DNA from: Amaurobius ferox
Taxonomy: Eukaryota; Arthropoda; Arachnida; Araneae; Amaurobiidae
Reading direction: 5' to 3'
NCBI GenBank assembly: GCA_951213105.1
Contig: OX578150.1
Coordinates: 22,247,522-22,311,521 of the forward strand
Length of the DNA stretch: 64,000 nucleotides
This document shows, in pieces, positions 32,420 to 44,500 of this stretch (positions are counted from its first letter, which is position 1; every line of letters starts with the position of its first letter). The position numbers and the translations under genes are program-made. A model generated the notes under the pieces. That model was given only the letters and a program-made list of their open reading frames with translations, was not told where the DNA came from and did not search any database.

Positions 32420-34300
32420 GTTTTATCCAGTTAAAAATACTTTATATTGAAAACAAACATTTCCGTTTGATAAAGCTCAAGTTTTCACTAATGATAATAA
32501 CAGATATTAATCTTTAACAAAAAATAAAATATAGCATTGTATTTATAGATATAAATATATCAATTTTAATATATCCTTGCTAAAATGGTTTCTTTTTTTG
32601 TCTAAATCATTATTTTAGTACCATTTTTTGGAAACTATCCCTTCAAAAGGTTCATACCCATTTTTCAAATAGGAAAATATGTATTATGCAAAAATAATTA
32701 AAAAATTAGACTTAATAAGTAACCAGAATATAAAAATAAGCTAGTCTAGTCAATCCAATATGCAACATTTTGATGATGGATGGAGAAAAATACTAATTGT
32801 CTCTCGGCGATTCACGTGGACATATGCGAAAATAATTAAAAAAATCAACCTGTAATAATAGGCAAAATATGAAAAAAAGCTAGTTTAGTCAATCTAATAT
32901 GCAATATGTAGAAGATGGGGATGGATGGAGAAGATACTATATAATGGACTCTCAGCAATTCACGTGAACTTATGCCAAAATAATCAAAAAATCAACCCTT
33001 AATAATAGCCAAAATATAAAAAAAACTAGTTTAGTCAATCTAATATGCAACATTTAGAAGATGGGGATGGATGGAAAATATACTAATGGACTCACAGCTA
33101 TTCACGGGAACATAAAGTGAATTATGTAATTGCGCAGTTTATGCGAAAATAATTAAAAAATTGACCTTAATAATTACTCAGAATATAAAAATAAGCTAGT
33201 TTTGTCAATATAATATGCAATATTTAGAAGATGGAGATAGATGGAAAAAGATACTAATCGACTCTCGGCGATTCACAAGAACTAAATTGAGCAATTGTAC
33301 TTACTGTTTCATACCTGCTAACCTGGGAAAATTGGAATGTATAAAATTTTGCGTGAATGACATTCATTTATAATGATTTTTTTAAAACTACACGCGCAAA
33401 CGACATTTCTAATGAATTTAACTATGTACAAGAGCCAGCTTTAAATATCAAGCTAGTACTGGTAGAATATGAAAATTCAGAACACCAATTTTAGAAAATT
33501 TCAGGACAATAAATTATAAAACAAAAAATATATAAAGGTTTTATCCGGTGAGAATTACTTTATAATGAAAACAAATAGTTATGTTTGGTAAAACACAGGT
33601 TTTCACTAAAGATAGTAACAAATATTGATCTTTAATAAGAAAGAATATAGCACTGAATTATATTCCTGCCAAAACGGTTTCCTTTTTATTTGCCTAAATC
33701 ATTGCTTTAATACTACTTTTTGGAAAATATCCCTTCACAGAGTTCATACCCATTTTTAAATGGAAAAATTTATATTATGCAAATATAATTAAAAAATTAA
33801 CCTTAATAATTAGCCATAATATGAAAATAAGCTAGTTTAGCCTATCTAATACGCAACATTTAAATGATGGAGATGGATGGAAAAATATACTAACGTACTC
33901 TCGGCAATTCCCGCGAAGTAACTGAATTGCGAAATCGCACTGTTTTTACGAAAATAATTAAGAAATTAACCGTAATAATTAATCAGAGGATGAAAATAAG
34001 CTAGTTTAGTCGATCTAATATGCAACATTTAAATGATGGAGATGGATGGAAAAAGATACTAACGTACTCTCGGCAATTCACACGAAGTAACTGAATTGCG
34101 TAATCGCACTGTTTATGCGAAAATAATTAAGAAATTAACCGTAATAATTAATTATGAATATGAAAATAAGCTAGTTTGGTCAATCAAAAATGCAATATTT
34201 AGAAGATTGAGATGGATGGAAAAAGATACTATTGTACTCTCGGCGATTCATGAAAATAAACTAAATTGCGCAATCGTAGTGTTTATACGAAATTAATGAA
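32420..34300. repeat. Higher-order minisatellite inside the hAT-like element
   Basis: A unit with AAAATAATTAAAAAATT, AAGCTAGTTTAGTCAAT, GATGGAGATGGATGG and ACTCTCGGCGATTCAC recurs at about 32691, 32829, 32977, 33145, 33785, 33952 and 34121, with spacings from about 138 to 168 bp. A larger segment at 32420-32700 recurs at 33540-33800, giving a duplication of about 1.1 kb that contains both. Confidence 0.8.
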
Positions 34301-34839
34301 CAAAATAACATTTTAGCGATTTATGCTGAATTAGACAACCTTTGAAGAAGTATATTTATTACTTTCATAAAATAAGCGATCGAGATCTTAATTTACATTA
34401 CATGCGGCCGTAAATCTCCGTTAATTTGATTGGCATTACCCTGCATTTTATTATGGATTTGCTACAATCCCGGGTTTGGTAGAAATCAGTGCTAAAAAAG
34501 CGGAAAATCGGTGTTTCCGAGGAATTATACCATGTTTGGTTAATTGATAAATTTCAAACAAAAAAAGCCGAAGAATTTCGCAGGAGATTGATTTCCTAGT
34601 AATGTTAAAAAATTCAAATAAATGCGTAAAATATAGCAATATATGCGTAAAAGCGTAAAGAGCAGTTAAAATGCGTAAATTTTACGCATAATGTGTAAAA
34701 GTTGGCAGGTATGCTGTTTATGCCGAAATAATTATAAAATTAACCTTTCAACGATTTATACGAAATTTACCAATTTTAAGAAGTACATTTATTACTTCCA
34801 TGGGAGAAAAAATATATATATATCTTTTACATTCCACGC

Positions 34840-35060
34840 AGCGGTAATTCATCATTGTCGCGGTGATTTGATTTGTATTACCGTGTAAGCGGCCGTAAAT
34901 CCCCGTTGTCGCTTTAATTTGATTGGTATTAAAGCGCACACGCCCGTAAATCCCCGTTGTCATGTTAATTTGATTGGCATTTAATGCCCATGCGGCCGTA
35001 AATCCCCGTTGTTACGCTGATTTGGTTGGCATTACCGTGCACGCGACCGTAAATTTACAT
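34840..35060. repeat. ~52-bp GC-richer minisatellite
   Basis: Units of GCGGCCGTAAATCCCCGTTG followed by a TTAATTTGATTGGCATTA word recur at about 34890, 34942, 34992 and 35045; a single related unit lies at 34404-34450. It sits near the right end of the hAT-like element. Confidence 0.8.
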
Positions 35061-35658
35061 TGGTTCAGTCACATAGATAGCAACTTACTTTGGGCGCCAA
35101 GAAAACTGGAAATGTAGCAATTTGCGGGAAAACTTCGTACCTGGATTTCGCGGGAAATTTCGGCTCTACAAGGCGTAAAGAAAAAAATTAAATTCGGCGG
35201 ATTTCGGCTCTCGGTAAAATTAATATTTCGGCGCAGTTCGGCGCAATTTGAAAGAAATCGTTATATTTGGCGCAGATATGCGCAGCAATGTCATTTCGGC
35301 GCAGTTCGGCGCAATTGGCGCAGCTGTTCCAACCCTGCATTATATATGATCTGTTGTTGTATTTAATAGCGTATTAGAAGGAATAGACATTTAAAAATGT
35401 TCATTAAAAAATAAAAACAGTCGGTATGATTTAAATTACGACAACAGATGGCAGCACCAAAAATATTTTAAATTAAAATAAAACATATATTCTATGTTTT
35501 ATTGGGTATTAAATTTAGTTTTAATATAATCTAAACATAACATTTTATCTATAAGAAAATATTTCGCAACTGTTTGAGCAGAATTTCGGCGAAATATGTG
35601 TGCCGCGAAAGTTAACAAAGCGCGGATAGGGCAGAAAATTTACTGACGCTCACCCTTA

Positions 35659-36230
35659 GGGTTGGCTATTCCACACGAAAACGTTCGAAAAGTGAAATGA
35701 TAGAGAAAACATGCTTTGCGATGAGATAGATACTTCGAATTTGGTGTACTGGTATATCGTTCAAAAGGAAGAAAGTGTGCAATTTCAGATTTCCAATATT
35801 TGCTACTTTAATACACCAAAATGTTCGATTTTCCTAATAAATGAGAAAAGCCTACTTTAACATTTGATAGAGGCTTGAAATTTGGTATATTTGCTAATCA
35901 TTTGATGAAAACTGTAGAGACGAATAGAGATTTTCAAAAATGTTCATTTAAGGGGTACTCCACACAAAAACGTTCGAAGGGTGAAATGATAATATAGCAT
36001 GCTTCAGTATAAGATAGAACCTTCAAATTTGGTGAACGTGTAGATAGTTCGAAAGGAAGAAGGTGAGCAATTTTAGTTCTTCAGTATTTTCCTCTTTATT
36101 GGGTTCCGCACACTAAAATTTTCGATTTTCCAAATAAATGTGAAACGCGAATTCTTCAAAAATTTATGTAATTCGGGGGTTACTTATTGTGAGACCGTTG
36201 ATTTTTAACTGGTATTCGGATAGTAAATTT
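35659..36230 (-). repeat. Satellite F, inverted array
   Basis: About two units of the ~300-bp satellite on the minus strand, with TTCGAAAGGAAGAA, TAGAGGCTTGAAATTTGGTA, TTCAAAAATGTTCATTTAAG and TCCACACAAAAACGTTCGAA words. It abuts the right end of the foldback. Confidence 0.75.
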
Positions 36231-36645
36231 CTAATTATCTATGTACATTTAAAATACTAAAAATATCTAAATGTTAGCAACAAATTATTAAAATGTAAGC
36301 TCTTTAAAATTCCGGAGTAGTATGCTTTTTGTTTCTGTTCTTAAATGTTCATAATTCGGATGTTTGATAATTTTCGTGCAATTTTATATATCATATTCAC
36401 TCTTCCTACGAGAACTTTTCCAATTAAGAAAAATAGTCTAAAATGTATATTCCATCTATAAATGGTATAAAGTAAACTTTAAGACTTTTATTCAAAGTAA
36501 CTTCACAATAAATTTTTATAAACACTCAAACTTAAAAATAATTGAAAAAACTTGAAATAATTTTAAACAAAAAATTCTGCAGATTATTAAAACAAAATTT
36601 TACTTGAGTAATTTAGCAACAGATGGCAGCACGAGCTGTAAAGTT
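36231..36645. other. Unassigned AT-rich DNA
   Basis: No gene or repeat family is recognised. Confidence 0.5.
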
Positions 36646-36722
36646 TAAGTACCCGCTTGGATTCGAACAGGAGGTCACTCACTCATTTGCGAAGCCTGTT
36701 CTCTACCGCACAAACTAAAGCT
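36646..36722 (-). other. tRNA-like polymerase III promoter remnant
   Basis: On the minus strand an A-box-like TAGTTTGTGCGGTAGAG and a B-box-like CTGTTCGAATCC are correctly ordered and about 35 bases apart, ending CAAGCGGGTAC. It does not fold into a good cloverleaf, so it is probably a degenerate tRNA gene or a SINE head. Confidence 0.45.
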
Positions 36723-36859
36723 TTATATTTGGACTGAACAAATTATACGATGCAAAACTTTTAGTGCTATTTTAGATTACTATTTTAAATAATAAGCTGA
36801 ATATATTTTCAAGTTGTTTTAGTATTGCAGCAGAAGGACAAAATAAAATATTGTATGGA

Positions 36860-37010
36860 GAACATACAGAAAGCTTATATCTGTGTAGAAACGTCTTCAG
36901 GGACATATTCTACACATATGTACTAAATTCCATTACTTCTATGAATGCATATACCACGTGGTTGAAAATGTGTGCAATTTGCGCCTAACAACGAAAGGAA
37001 GCCAGATCCA
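36860..37010. repeat. PLE-associated repeat R, copy 2
   Basis: Shares AGAAACGTCTTCAGGGACAT, the ATTCTA word, CACGTGGTTGAAAATGTGTG-like and CAACGAAAGGA words with 2980-3095. It is shorter and more diverged than the other copies. Confidence 0.5.
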
Positions 37011-37750
37011 CAGACGAAAGACACAAGGATACAAATTATCAAATTAAACAACAAAATGACCATTAAATAACACATAAATATTATATGCATATATGCATGC
37101 TATTTTATACTCAAATTTATTTTTCTTTACATTTAAGTTTTTATTAAAAAAAAGTACTGATGGAATGGATATTTATTTTAAATGACATAAAATTTTCAGT
37201 TCAATAATAAGTATTTTTTTTATTTTTATTTTATTTTTATTTTTTTGGTGGAAAAACAATTGAGAACATTTCATCCTAGAGTAATGATGATGAGTTCATT
37301 CTGTTACTCTGGAATCGTCGTCGGGTCATGAACATAATTTCTGTAATAAAATTTACAGTTATGCATACAGAAACGTAGAATTTTAGTATTACCGAACCAG
37401 ATATGGCTCCTGAGAACGTACATGGTTTCGGAAATACTTTTCACATTTATTACATTATATATCTCAGGATATGAGTCTTTTTGAGTAACTAACACTTTTA
37501 TTTTGGCGTAAACAGGAATAATATACAGCGAATATATCAACCATCTTACATAATCACTAATAATCTGATTCAATAAAACAACAATTAAATGCTCAACTAA
37601 TTAACAAAATAGTAGATACTACTTCTAAAACGCTCACGTATCTCACAATTCAATTTAGCTCGTATCACATCAACTACTTTCAACTGAGCGATGACTCCCT
37701 TATATACTTTCCATGGAAATTTTTAAAAAGTGCTCATATTTCCGAGAATA
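37011..37750 (-). other. Unassigned stretch with an unrecognised 89-residue ORF (37304-37573)
   Basis: The minus-strand ORF has a mixed composition (SYPEIYNVINVKSISETMY, SHIWFGNTKILRFCMHNC) without low-complexity runs, but no domain is recognised and no neighbour supports a function. It could be an exon fragment or chance; confidence refers to its being real coding sequence. The rest of the stretch is AT-rich with a TTTTATTTTTATTTTATTTT run. Confidence 0.15.
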
Positions 37751-38196
37751 TTAAGTATTTCGAGAACGTTCTAATGTATTCAAAAAGTCGTCAAGTTGAC
37801 TATCACTCGCCAAATCTGTTATCTGTGTCCAGATAAGTATGTTAACCCTACTGTTACGGAATAGGAATGGATGCCTGTAAAGTTTGTTTTTCCTGGGAGA
37901 TAGGCAATATGTAACAAAAGCATTTGATGTATTCGTAACCATTCTTCCAATCATGAAGATTAAGTATAAAACAAATATTTATTAATATATTTAAACATAG
38001 TTATTTTTTTAATTCAGTTTTTATTGATTTTTGCAAACCATTTCTTAAAAAGGATCCGTTCCTATTTTTCAATTATTCAGATATCTAATTAGCACAATGG
38101 TTAACGCATAAATGAACTTAATTACTAAATATAACGAAATTTCGTTTGATGGGTTTTGAATTAAAGTAAATACATTGCTCACACATATATATATAG

Positions 38197-38251
<55 letters not shown>

Positions 38252-38742
38252 CATACACACACTCCTATGTAGATAGATATGTGTGTGTGTAACTCACAAC
38301 CTATCAAACCATAATTAATTAAATTTGTTAATTAAGTCATTTATGCATTAACCCTTGTGCTAATTAAATATCTGAATAGTTGGAAGATAGAAGACTCTTT
38401 TTAAGAAATGGCTAGCAAAAATCGGCAAAAACTGAATTAAAAGAATAACTATGATTAAATATATTAATAAATACTTATATTATACTTAATTTTCAATGTA
38501 TTGAGTTTGCTCTGTTTGTATAATGTTTGTCTTGTTCTCTACCATTGGAAAAAAAATACTTAATTTTCATGATAGACCGAATAGTTACGAATACATTAAA
38601 TGCTTTTGCAGCATATTGCCTATCTCCAAAGGAAAACAACCTTTACAGGCAGCGAATCCTATTACTATTACGAGAAAATATTGTTAGTACACTTTTTGGG
38701 GCATGGGCGACATATCTGCAATTACTAAACGATATGACGTAA
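37751..38742. repeat. Large inverted duplication around a (CA)/(TA) centre
   Basis: Left arm about 37830-38165 and right arm about 38290-38690 are complementary with moderate divergence and a ~95-bp insertion in the right arm. Both arms read outward into related peptides: 37751-37954 (minus) has NAFVTYCLSPRKNKLYR and 38527-38742 (plus) has NAFAAYCLSPKENNLYR. The centre is a (CA)n(TA)n tract at 38180-38262. The peptides match no family I recognise. Confidence 0.7.
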
Positions 38743-39222
38743 CAGAATAAACTCAGCGCCATTACGCCATAAATATATAGGATAAATTGTTCTCGTATTT
38801 TTCCCAGCAGGGGAAAAAAAAAGACTTATTTTAAAACTGAAATTTTAATGTAATGTAAACTAAACACACACACACATATGCGTGTGTGTAATAAAAATAA
38901 ATATAATAAAGTTAATTTAAATCATGAACAGCGGCATACTTTGTTTCAATAACATTAAGGAGGTTAATAATGTAAATGAGGATTTAAAATAAGATATCTA
39001 ACAAAAGGAAACAAAAGATACCATAGAATTCAAATTGATCTTAATTTTAAACTATAAGGTAATATAATTAATAATACATATGAATAAATTAACATTCAAG
39101 AGTAATACACACAAACTAAGTACGGGCATTAAAGGATTGCCAAAAGCTGGAGGCTCAAAATATTGAAATGACATTAAAAATAAATTGTAAAGGTAAGAAG
39201 AAAATTGAATATATGAAACTGG
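38743..39222. other. Unassigned AT-rich DNA
   Basis: Contains a short CACACACACATATGCGTGTG palindrome at about 38866-38890; otherwise nothing is recognised. Confidence 0.5.
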
Positions 39223-40390
39223 AATATATATATATATATATATATATATAATAATAGAAGTTTGAAAATCCAATGAACGAAAAGTAAGAAGATGTAACAC
39301 GATAAACCTAACTTTTTAAAACACCCACAGAATAAAATATAATACAGCAAATCATCAATCAAATGGATAAAAAATACAAAACACAAGCTATCAAGTTACA
39401 GAAAATCAACCAAATTAAAAGGTATGGAAACGAAAAAAGAAAAACTTAAACTAAATTCAACTATCTAACTGGCTAACAAAACAAAAGTAAAAATCAACTA
39501 ATCCTCAAGCAAATGGAAAAAAAAAATAAAATAAATATCGAATCAACAAGTCAATGAAAAATATATAATACAAAGGTTTGGAATCGAAATAAGTATAACA
39601 AACGAAATCAAGCACAAATGCCTTACACGTGGACGAGGTTCTAAGCCTAAATCATGAATTGTTAACCTCTACAAAACTTCACAGTTTTTCAATTCTTATG
39701 AATGGCAACAGTAAATGGTTTTTTCTTTTTTCTTTTCGAATGGCAACACTGGTCTCTTCTATCAGTGTTCCCTGTTTTGAATCGATTGTACATACGCTGT
39801 GCTTTTTCCAGGTATTCATTTTTTCGTTTTTATTCCTTCTTTATGTATGTCGTCCAAGTAGAAATAGTTTATAGATTTAATCTATCTATTTCTTCAGAAA
39901 CATACATATTTGTGTTTGCTTCTACAAAAAACTTGGACATGATTAGATTTTTGTAGAGGTTAACAATTCATGATTTAGGCTTAGAACCTCGTCCACGTGT
40001 AAGGCGTTTGTGCTTGATTTCGTTTGTTATACTTATTTCGATTCCAAACCTTTGTATTATATATTTTTCATTGACTTGTTGATTCGATATTTATTTTATT
40101 TATTTTTTTTCCATTTGCTTGAGGATTAGTTGATTTTTACTTTTGTTTTGTTAGCCAGTTAGATAGTTGAATTTAGTTTAAGTTTTTCTTTTTTCGTTTC
40201 CATACCTTTTAATTTGGTTGATTTTCTGTAACTTGATAGCTTGTGTTTTGTATTTTTTATCCATTTGATTGATGATTTGCTGTATTATATTTTATTCTGT
40301 GGGTGTTTTAAAAAGTTAGGTTTATCGTGTTACATCTTCTTACTTTTCGTTCATTGGATTTTCAAACTTCTATTATTATTGAAATCATTT
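39223..40390. mobile_element. Near-perfect inverted pair of PLE P-blocks (arms ~440 bp)
   Basis: The left arm (about 39250-39680) and the right arm (about 39952-40382) are complementary almost base for base: GTTTGGAATCGAAATAAGTA faces TACTTATTTCGATTCCAAAC, and AACCTCGTCCACGTGTAAGG faces its complement. The ~270-bp centre holds GAATGGCAACACTGGTCTCT and AATCTATCTATTTCTTCAGA, the start of the plus P block. A (TA)n tract (39223-39251) bounds the left side. Confidence 0.85.
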
Positions 40391-40516
40391 TATTTATGAG
40401 CTGCATTTGCGCAATAAATTAAATGTATTTTGCATTTTCAATCCATTTACTTAATAACTTTAAATTCTTTATTTAATAATATTTGCATAGTATCCTTCAT
40501 ATTTTAGTAAGCTATA

Positions 40517-40517
<1 letters not shown>
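40391..40517. mobile_element. P-block continuation
   Basis: ATGAGCTGCATTTGCGCAAT and TAAATGTATTTTGCATTTTC match the complement of 8635-8690 and 59335-59350, so the P block extends here before the (TA)n tract. Confidence 0.6.

Positions 40518-40566
<49 letters not shown>
40518..40566. repeat. (TA)n microsatellite
   Basis: An uninterrupted TA run at the 3' end of PLE copy B (minus strand). Confidence 0.95.
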
Positions 40567-40569
<3 letters not shown>

Positions 40570-41320
40570 GAAAATGTAATAATAAGAAATTCAAGTAATA
40601 TTAACATCACCATTGAAGCAAAACCACGGCCATTATGCCGATAAAAAAAAAGAACAGCACCGGCCCAAATTCGATGATTAATCAGAATTAAATTCATCTT
40701 CAGGTCGGAGTATTTAATTCTAATTAACCCAAACAAATGCCTGTTTCAGATTGGGCAATAGTGCATTACTATAAATGCTCAAACTCAGAATACAGACATC
40801 AAAAGAGGAAAACATGAAGAAACATTAAGGAAATTTGTATTACAACGTGGCATGAACCCTTCTTTTTTCACCACATGTATACGCAATCAACTTCAGCAGA
40901 ATAAATTATTTAGAAACACCGGAATGAACATGTCGAAATACAACCACGGAGGCAGTACGAACGTTCACAGCAACACTCTCAGACCCGTCCAGTGAGTTAG
41001 TGCAGGAGACAGGACAATTACCCGTATAAGCAATTCAGAATATGAACATGAAGCAAAGATGAAAATTCTTACTAAACAAGTGATTCATAGAAGAAATGGA
41101 TAATCGAGAATGTCACTATACACCATTATAAGGGCTCTCAAATCGTAGTTTCAAATTGGCTGAAGTTGCAATTTTTAGCGAAAATAAAATTCTAAACATT
41201 AATATCAATGTATCTTACTTTCCGATTTTTTGAATTTTTCTAATTTCTTTTAGCTTATTTCATTTTTATTCATTTTTATTTATTTATATAATTAATAAAT
41301 AATTATAATTTTTTTCCCTT
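40567..41320 (-). mobile_element. PLE 3' untranslated block (type U, copy 3)
   Basis: Directly downstream of the RT stop codon of copy B on the minus strand and ending at the (TA)n tract, so this defines the U block. Words include ATTAATTCTGATTTTGAACA-like variants, CTCACTGGACGGGTCTGAGA and GGCCGGTGCTG. The hammerhead-like CTGAAGA box is near 40702 (minus), with a CGAAT where GAAA would be expected. Confidence 0.75.
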
Positions 41321-42190
41321 TGTTAGCCACTATAATTGGGAAAGTTGTCTTGGATGTTATCGAGTGGAAGTTGATACACTGAGTTGATAATTTTAATAAC
41401 GAATTTGGGAGGATCATCATTATTAGCCGCTGTACTCAATAATTCCATAAAATGTGCTAATTTATAACTTTCATCACAAATTTTATTGATTCCAAGAACC
41501 TGGTTTATTATAATATTTCTAAAAACTGATACATGCAAACAAGAGTCAAAATGTTGAATTTTAGATGTATTAAATTTAAAATCCTGTCTTTTATCATACA
41601 AGTTTATAACCATATTACAATTTTGTAAATTTAAATTTAAATCTAAAAAGTTTGCAACATTAAAGTCATTATTACTTGCATTTAATTGTAAATTATTAGT
41701 ATAAAGGTTAAATACTAGAGGGATGTTATTAAGGGATACACATAATAATTCATCTAAATATCTAAACATGTGCATATTATGCAAGCTTGGATTAATGTTC
41801 TTTTCTTAGAAGAATAAATACAGATTAGCAAACAATGACGAGGCACACACCCTTTGTGGGATACCAAACTGTTGTTTAAAAAAGTACCACCATGTTCAAT
41901 ATAATTCTCATAAAGAGTGAAATTAAGTAATTTTTCAAACAGAAAATTTGAATATTTTTCAAAAATTACCAAAATAATTCTATACAGATCATCTATATCA
42001 ATATTATTAAACATATCTTTGAAATCAAAAGTATAAATACTATGAATATTAGTAAGAGTTTTTAATTTCTTAACTAATTCAAAACTGTTTTACACAATAT
42101 GCCAATTATTAGAGATCTCATCTGAGAAGGATACTTCATTTAATATTTTTAATAGTAATTTACCAGCATTAGTAATGTAATATATATATA
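41321..42190 (-). pseudogene. Penelope-like reverse transcriptase, 5'-truncated and frameshifted (copy B)
   Basis: Minus strand. The 5' edge begins at the YITNAGKLLLKILNEVS region, next to a short (TA)n. The catalytic motif-A segment FDFKD(L/M)FNNIDIDDLYRI is readable near 41960-42020, motif B FGIPQ-VCASSLFANLYLF is in a different frame near 41835-41880, and motif C reads RYLDELL (41323-41784 ORF), with Glu where the second Asp of YxDD belongs. Then NFLDLNLNLQNC, YDKRQDFKFN and the thumb VFRNIIINQVLGINK follow. The ORF stops shortly after the thumb; no GIY-YIG domain. Two frame changes make it non-functional. Confidence 0.85.
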
Positions 42191-42556
42191 ATTTTTTGGG
42201 AGTCAGAAAGGCCTAGCTCTACATGCAAAAACTTTTTTTTTTGTTTTTCAGCTTTTCATCTTATACATTATTCTTGCATTTACACCATGTATGTTTATGC
42301 AGGGAACAAGGGGATTAGTACCTTAAGTACCTGTTTTACATATATGATTTATAACACAAATAAAAATTTAATTTAAAGGTGTAGTTAAGGGATTATATTA
42401 ACCAATCTTTATCACATGCCAATGCCTTTACTTATATATAGAACAGGTATCTTATTTTCCGATTTTTTGAATTTTCTATTTTTTTTTTTGCTTATTTTAT
42501 TTTTTTTCATTTTTATTTATTTATATAATTAATAAATAATTACAATTTTTTTTTTG
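42191..42556 (-). other. Flank within the 1.24-kb tandem duplication
   Basis: Contains TTTGGGAGTCAGAAAGGCCT and GGGAACAAGGGGATTAGTAC, both repeated at 43430-43560. Non-coding; it belongs to the duplicated unit that also carries the RT. Confidence 0.7.
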
Positions 42557-43420
42557 TTAGCCACTATAATTGAGAGAGTTGTCTTGGATGTTATCGAGTG
42601 GAAGTTGATAAACTGGGTTGATAATTTTAATAACGAATTTGGGAGGATATGCATTATTAGTCGCTGTACTCAATAATTCCATAAAATGTGCTAATTTATA
42701 ATTTTCATCACAAATTTTCTTGATTCCAAGAACCTGATTTATTATAATATTTCTAAAAACTGATATATGCAAACAAGAGTCAAAATGTTGAATTTTAGAT
42801 GTATTACATTTAAAATCCTGTCTTTTATCATACAACTTTATAACAATATTACAATTTTGTAAATTTAAATTTAAATCCAAAATGTTTGCAACATTAGAGT
42901 CATTATTAGTTGCATTTAATTGTAAATTATTAGGATAAAAGTTAAATACTAGAGGGATATTATTATGGGATACATATAATATGTCATCTAAACATGTGAA
43001 TATTATGCAATCCTGGATTGATGTTCTTTTCATAGAAGAATAAATACAGATTAACTAATAATGATGAGGCACACCTCCCTTGGGGGATACCAAACTGTTG
43101 TTTAAAAAAGTACCACCATGTTGAATATAATTCTCATAAAGAGTGAAATTAAGAAATTTTTTAAAAAGAAAATTTAAATATTTTTCAAAAGTTCTAAAAT
43201 AATTCTATACAGATCATCTATATCAATATTATTAAACAAATCTTTGAAATCAAAAGTATAAATACTATGAATTTTAGTAAGAGTTTTTAATTTTTTAACT
43301 AATTCAAAACTGTTTTTCACGATATGACAATTATTAGAGATCTCATCTGACACGGATACTTCATTTAATATTTTTAATAGTAATTTACCAGCATTAGTAA
43401 TGTAATATATATATTATTTT
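42557..43420 (-). pseudogene. Penelope-like reverse transcriptase, 5'-truncated (copy C)
   Basis: Minus strand, the second member of the tandem duplication. The 158-residue ORF (42557-43033) contains TCLDDILYVS (palm motif with both Asp kept), NILDLNLNLQNC, YDKRQDFKCN and the thumb VFRNIIINQVLGIKK, ending PLDNIQDNSLNYSG. Upstream (43040-43415) the FDFKDLFNNIDIDDLY motif-A segment is readable in other frames. The 5' edge at YITNAGKL next to (TA)n is the same as for copy B, as expected for a duplication. No endonuclease domain follows. Confidence 0.85.
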
Positions 43421-43730
43421 TTGGGAGCCAGAAAGGCCTAATTGCCTCACGTGCAAAATTTTTTTTTCTGTTTTGCAACTTTTCATCTTATACATTATTC
43501 TTGCATTTACACTATGTATATTTATGCAGGGAACAAGGGGATTAGTACCTTAAGTACCTGTCCTAAGTATGTAAGTATATATGATTTATAACACAAATAA
43601 AAATTTAATCTAAGGCTGTAGTTAAGGGTTTAATATAATAAAGATTGGTTAATTTAACCAATGTTTATCACATGTCATGCCATTCTTTTTCAATTCCTTA
43701 ACTTATATATAGAACAGGGAAAACGGGTAT

Positions 43731-44500
<770 letters not shown>

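Larger units (their letters stand above)
31880..35337. mobile_element. hAT-like non-autonomous element, 3.46 kb, inside the foldback
   Basis: Terminal inverted repeats CAGGGTTGGAACGGCTG (31880-31896) and CAGCTGTTCCAACCCTG (35321-35337) differ at one base. CATTAT is duplicated at 31874-31879 and 35338-35343. CAGGG-type ends suit the hAT superfamily, whose duplications are normally 8 bp, so the 6 matching bases are short. Subterminal repeats are present at both ends (TTTGGAGCAG near the left, TTCGGCGCAGTTCGGCGCA near the right). The interior is minisatellite only; no transposase ORF is seen. Confidence 0.75.
31414..35658. mobile_element. Long-arm foldback element (interrupted by an hAT-like insertion)
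   Basis: The left arm (31414-31753) and the right arm (31859-31879 plus 35344-35658) are complementary over about 340 bp with scattered differences. Ends read TAAGGGTGAGCGTCAGTAAA and its complement. TTAA is present at the left boundary and TTAG at the right, which would fit a TTAA-type target with one mutation. Joined across the insertion, the element would be about 790 bp with a ~105-bp centre. No transposase is present. Confidence 0.85.
41212..43730. repeat. 1.24-kb tandem duplication containing PLE copies B and C
   Basis: Unit 1 (about 41212-42449) and unit 2 (about 42450-43715) start with TATCTTACTTTCCGATTTTT / TATCTTATTTTCCGATTTTT and end with ACTTATATATAGAACAGG. Matching words such as TTAGCCACTATAATTG are about 1235 bp apart. 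The units have diverged by point changes and small indels. Confidence 0.85.
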
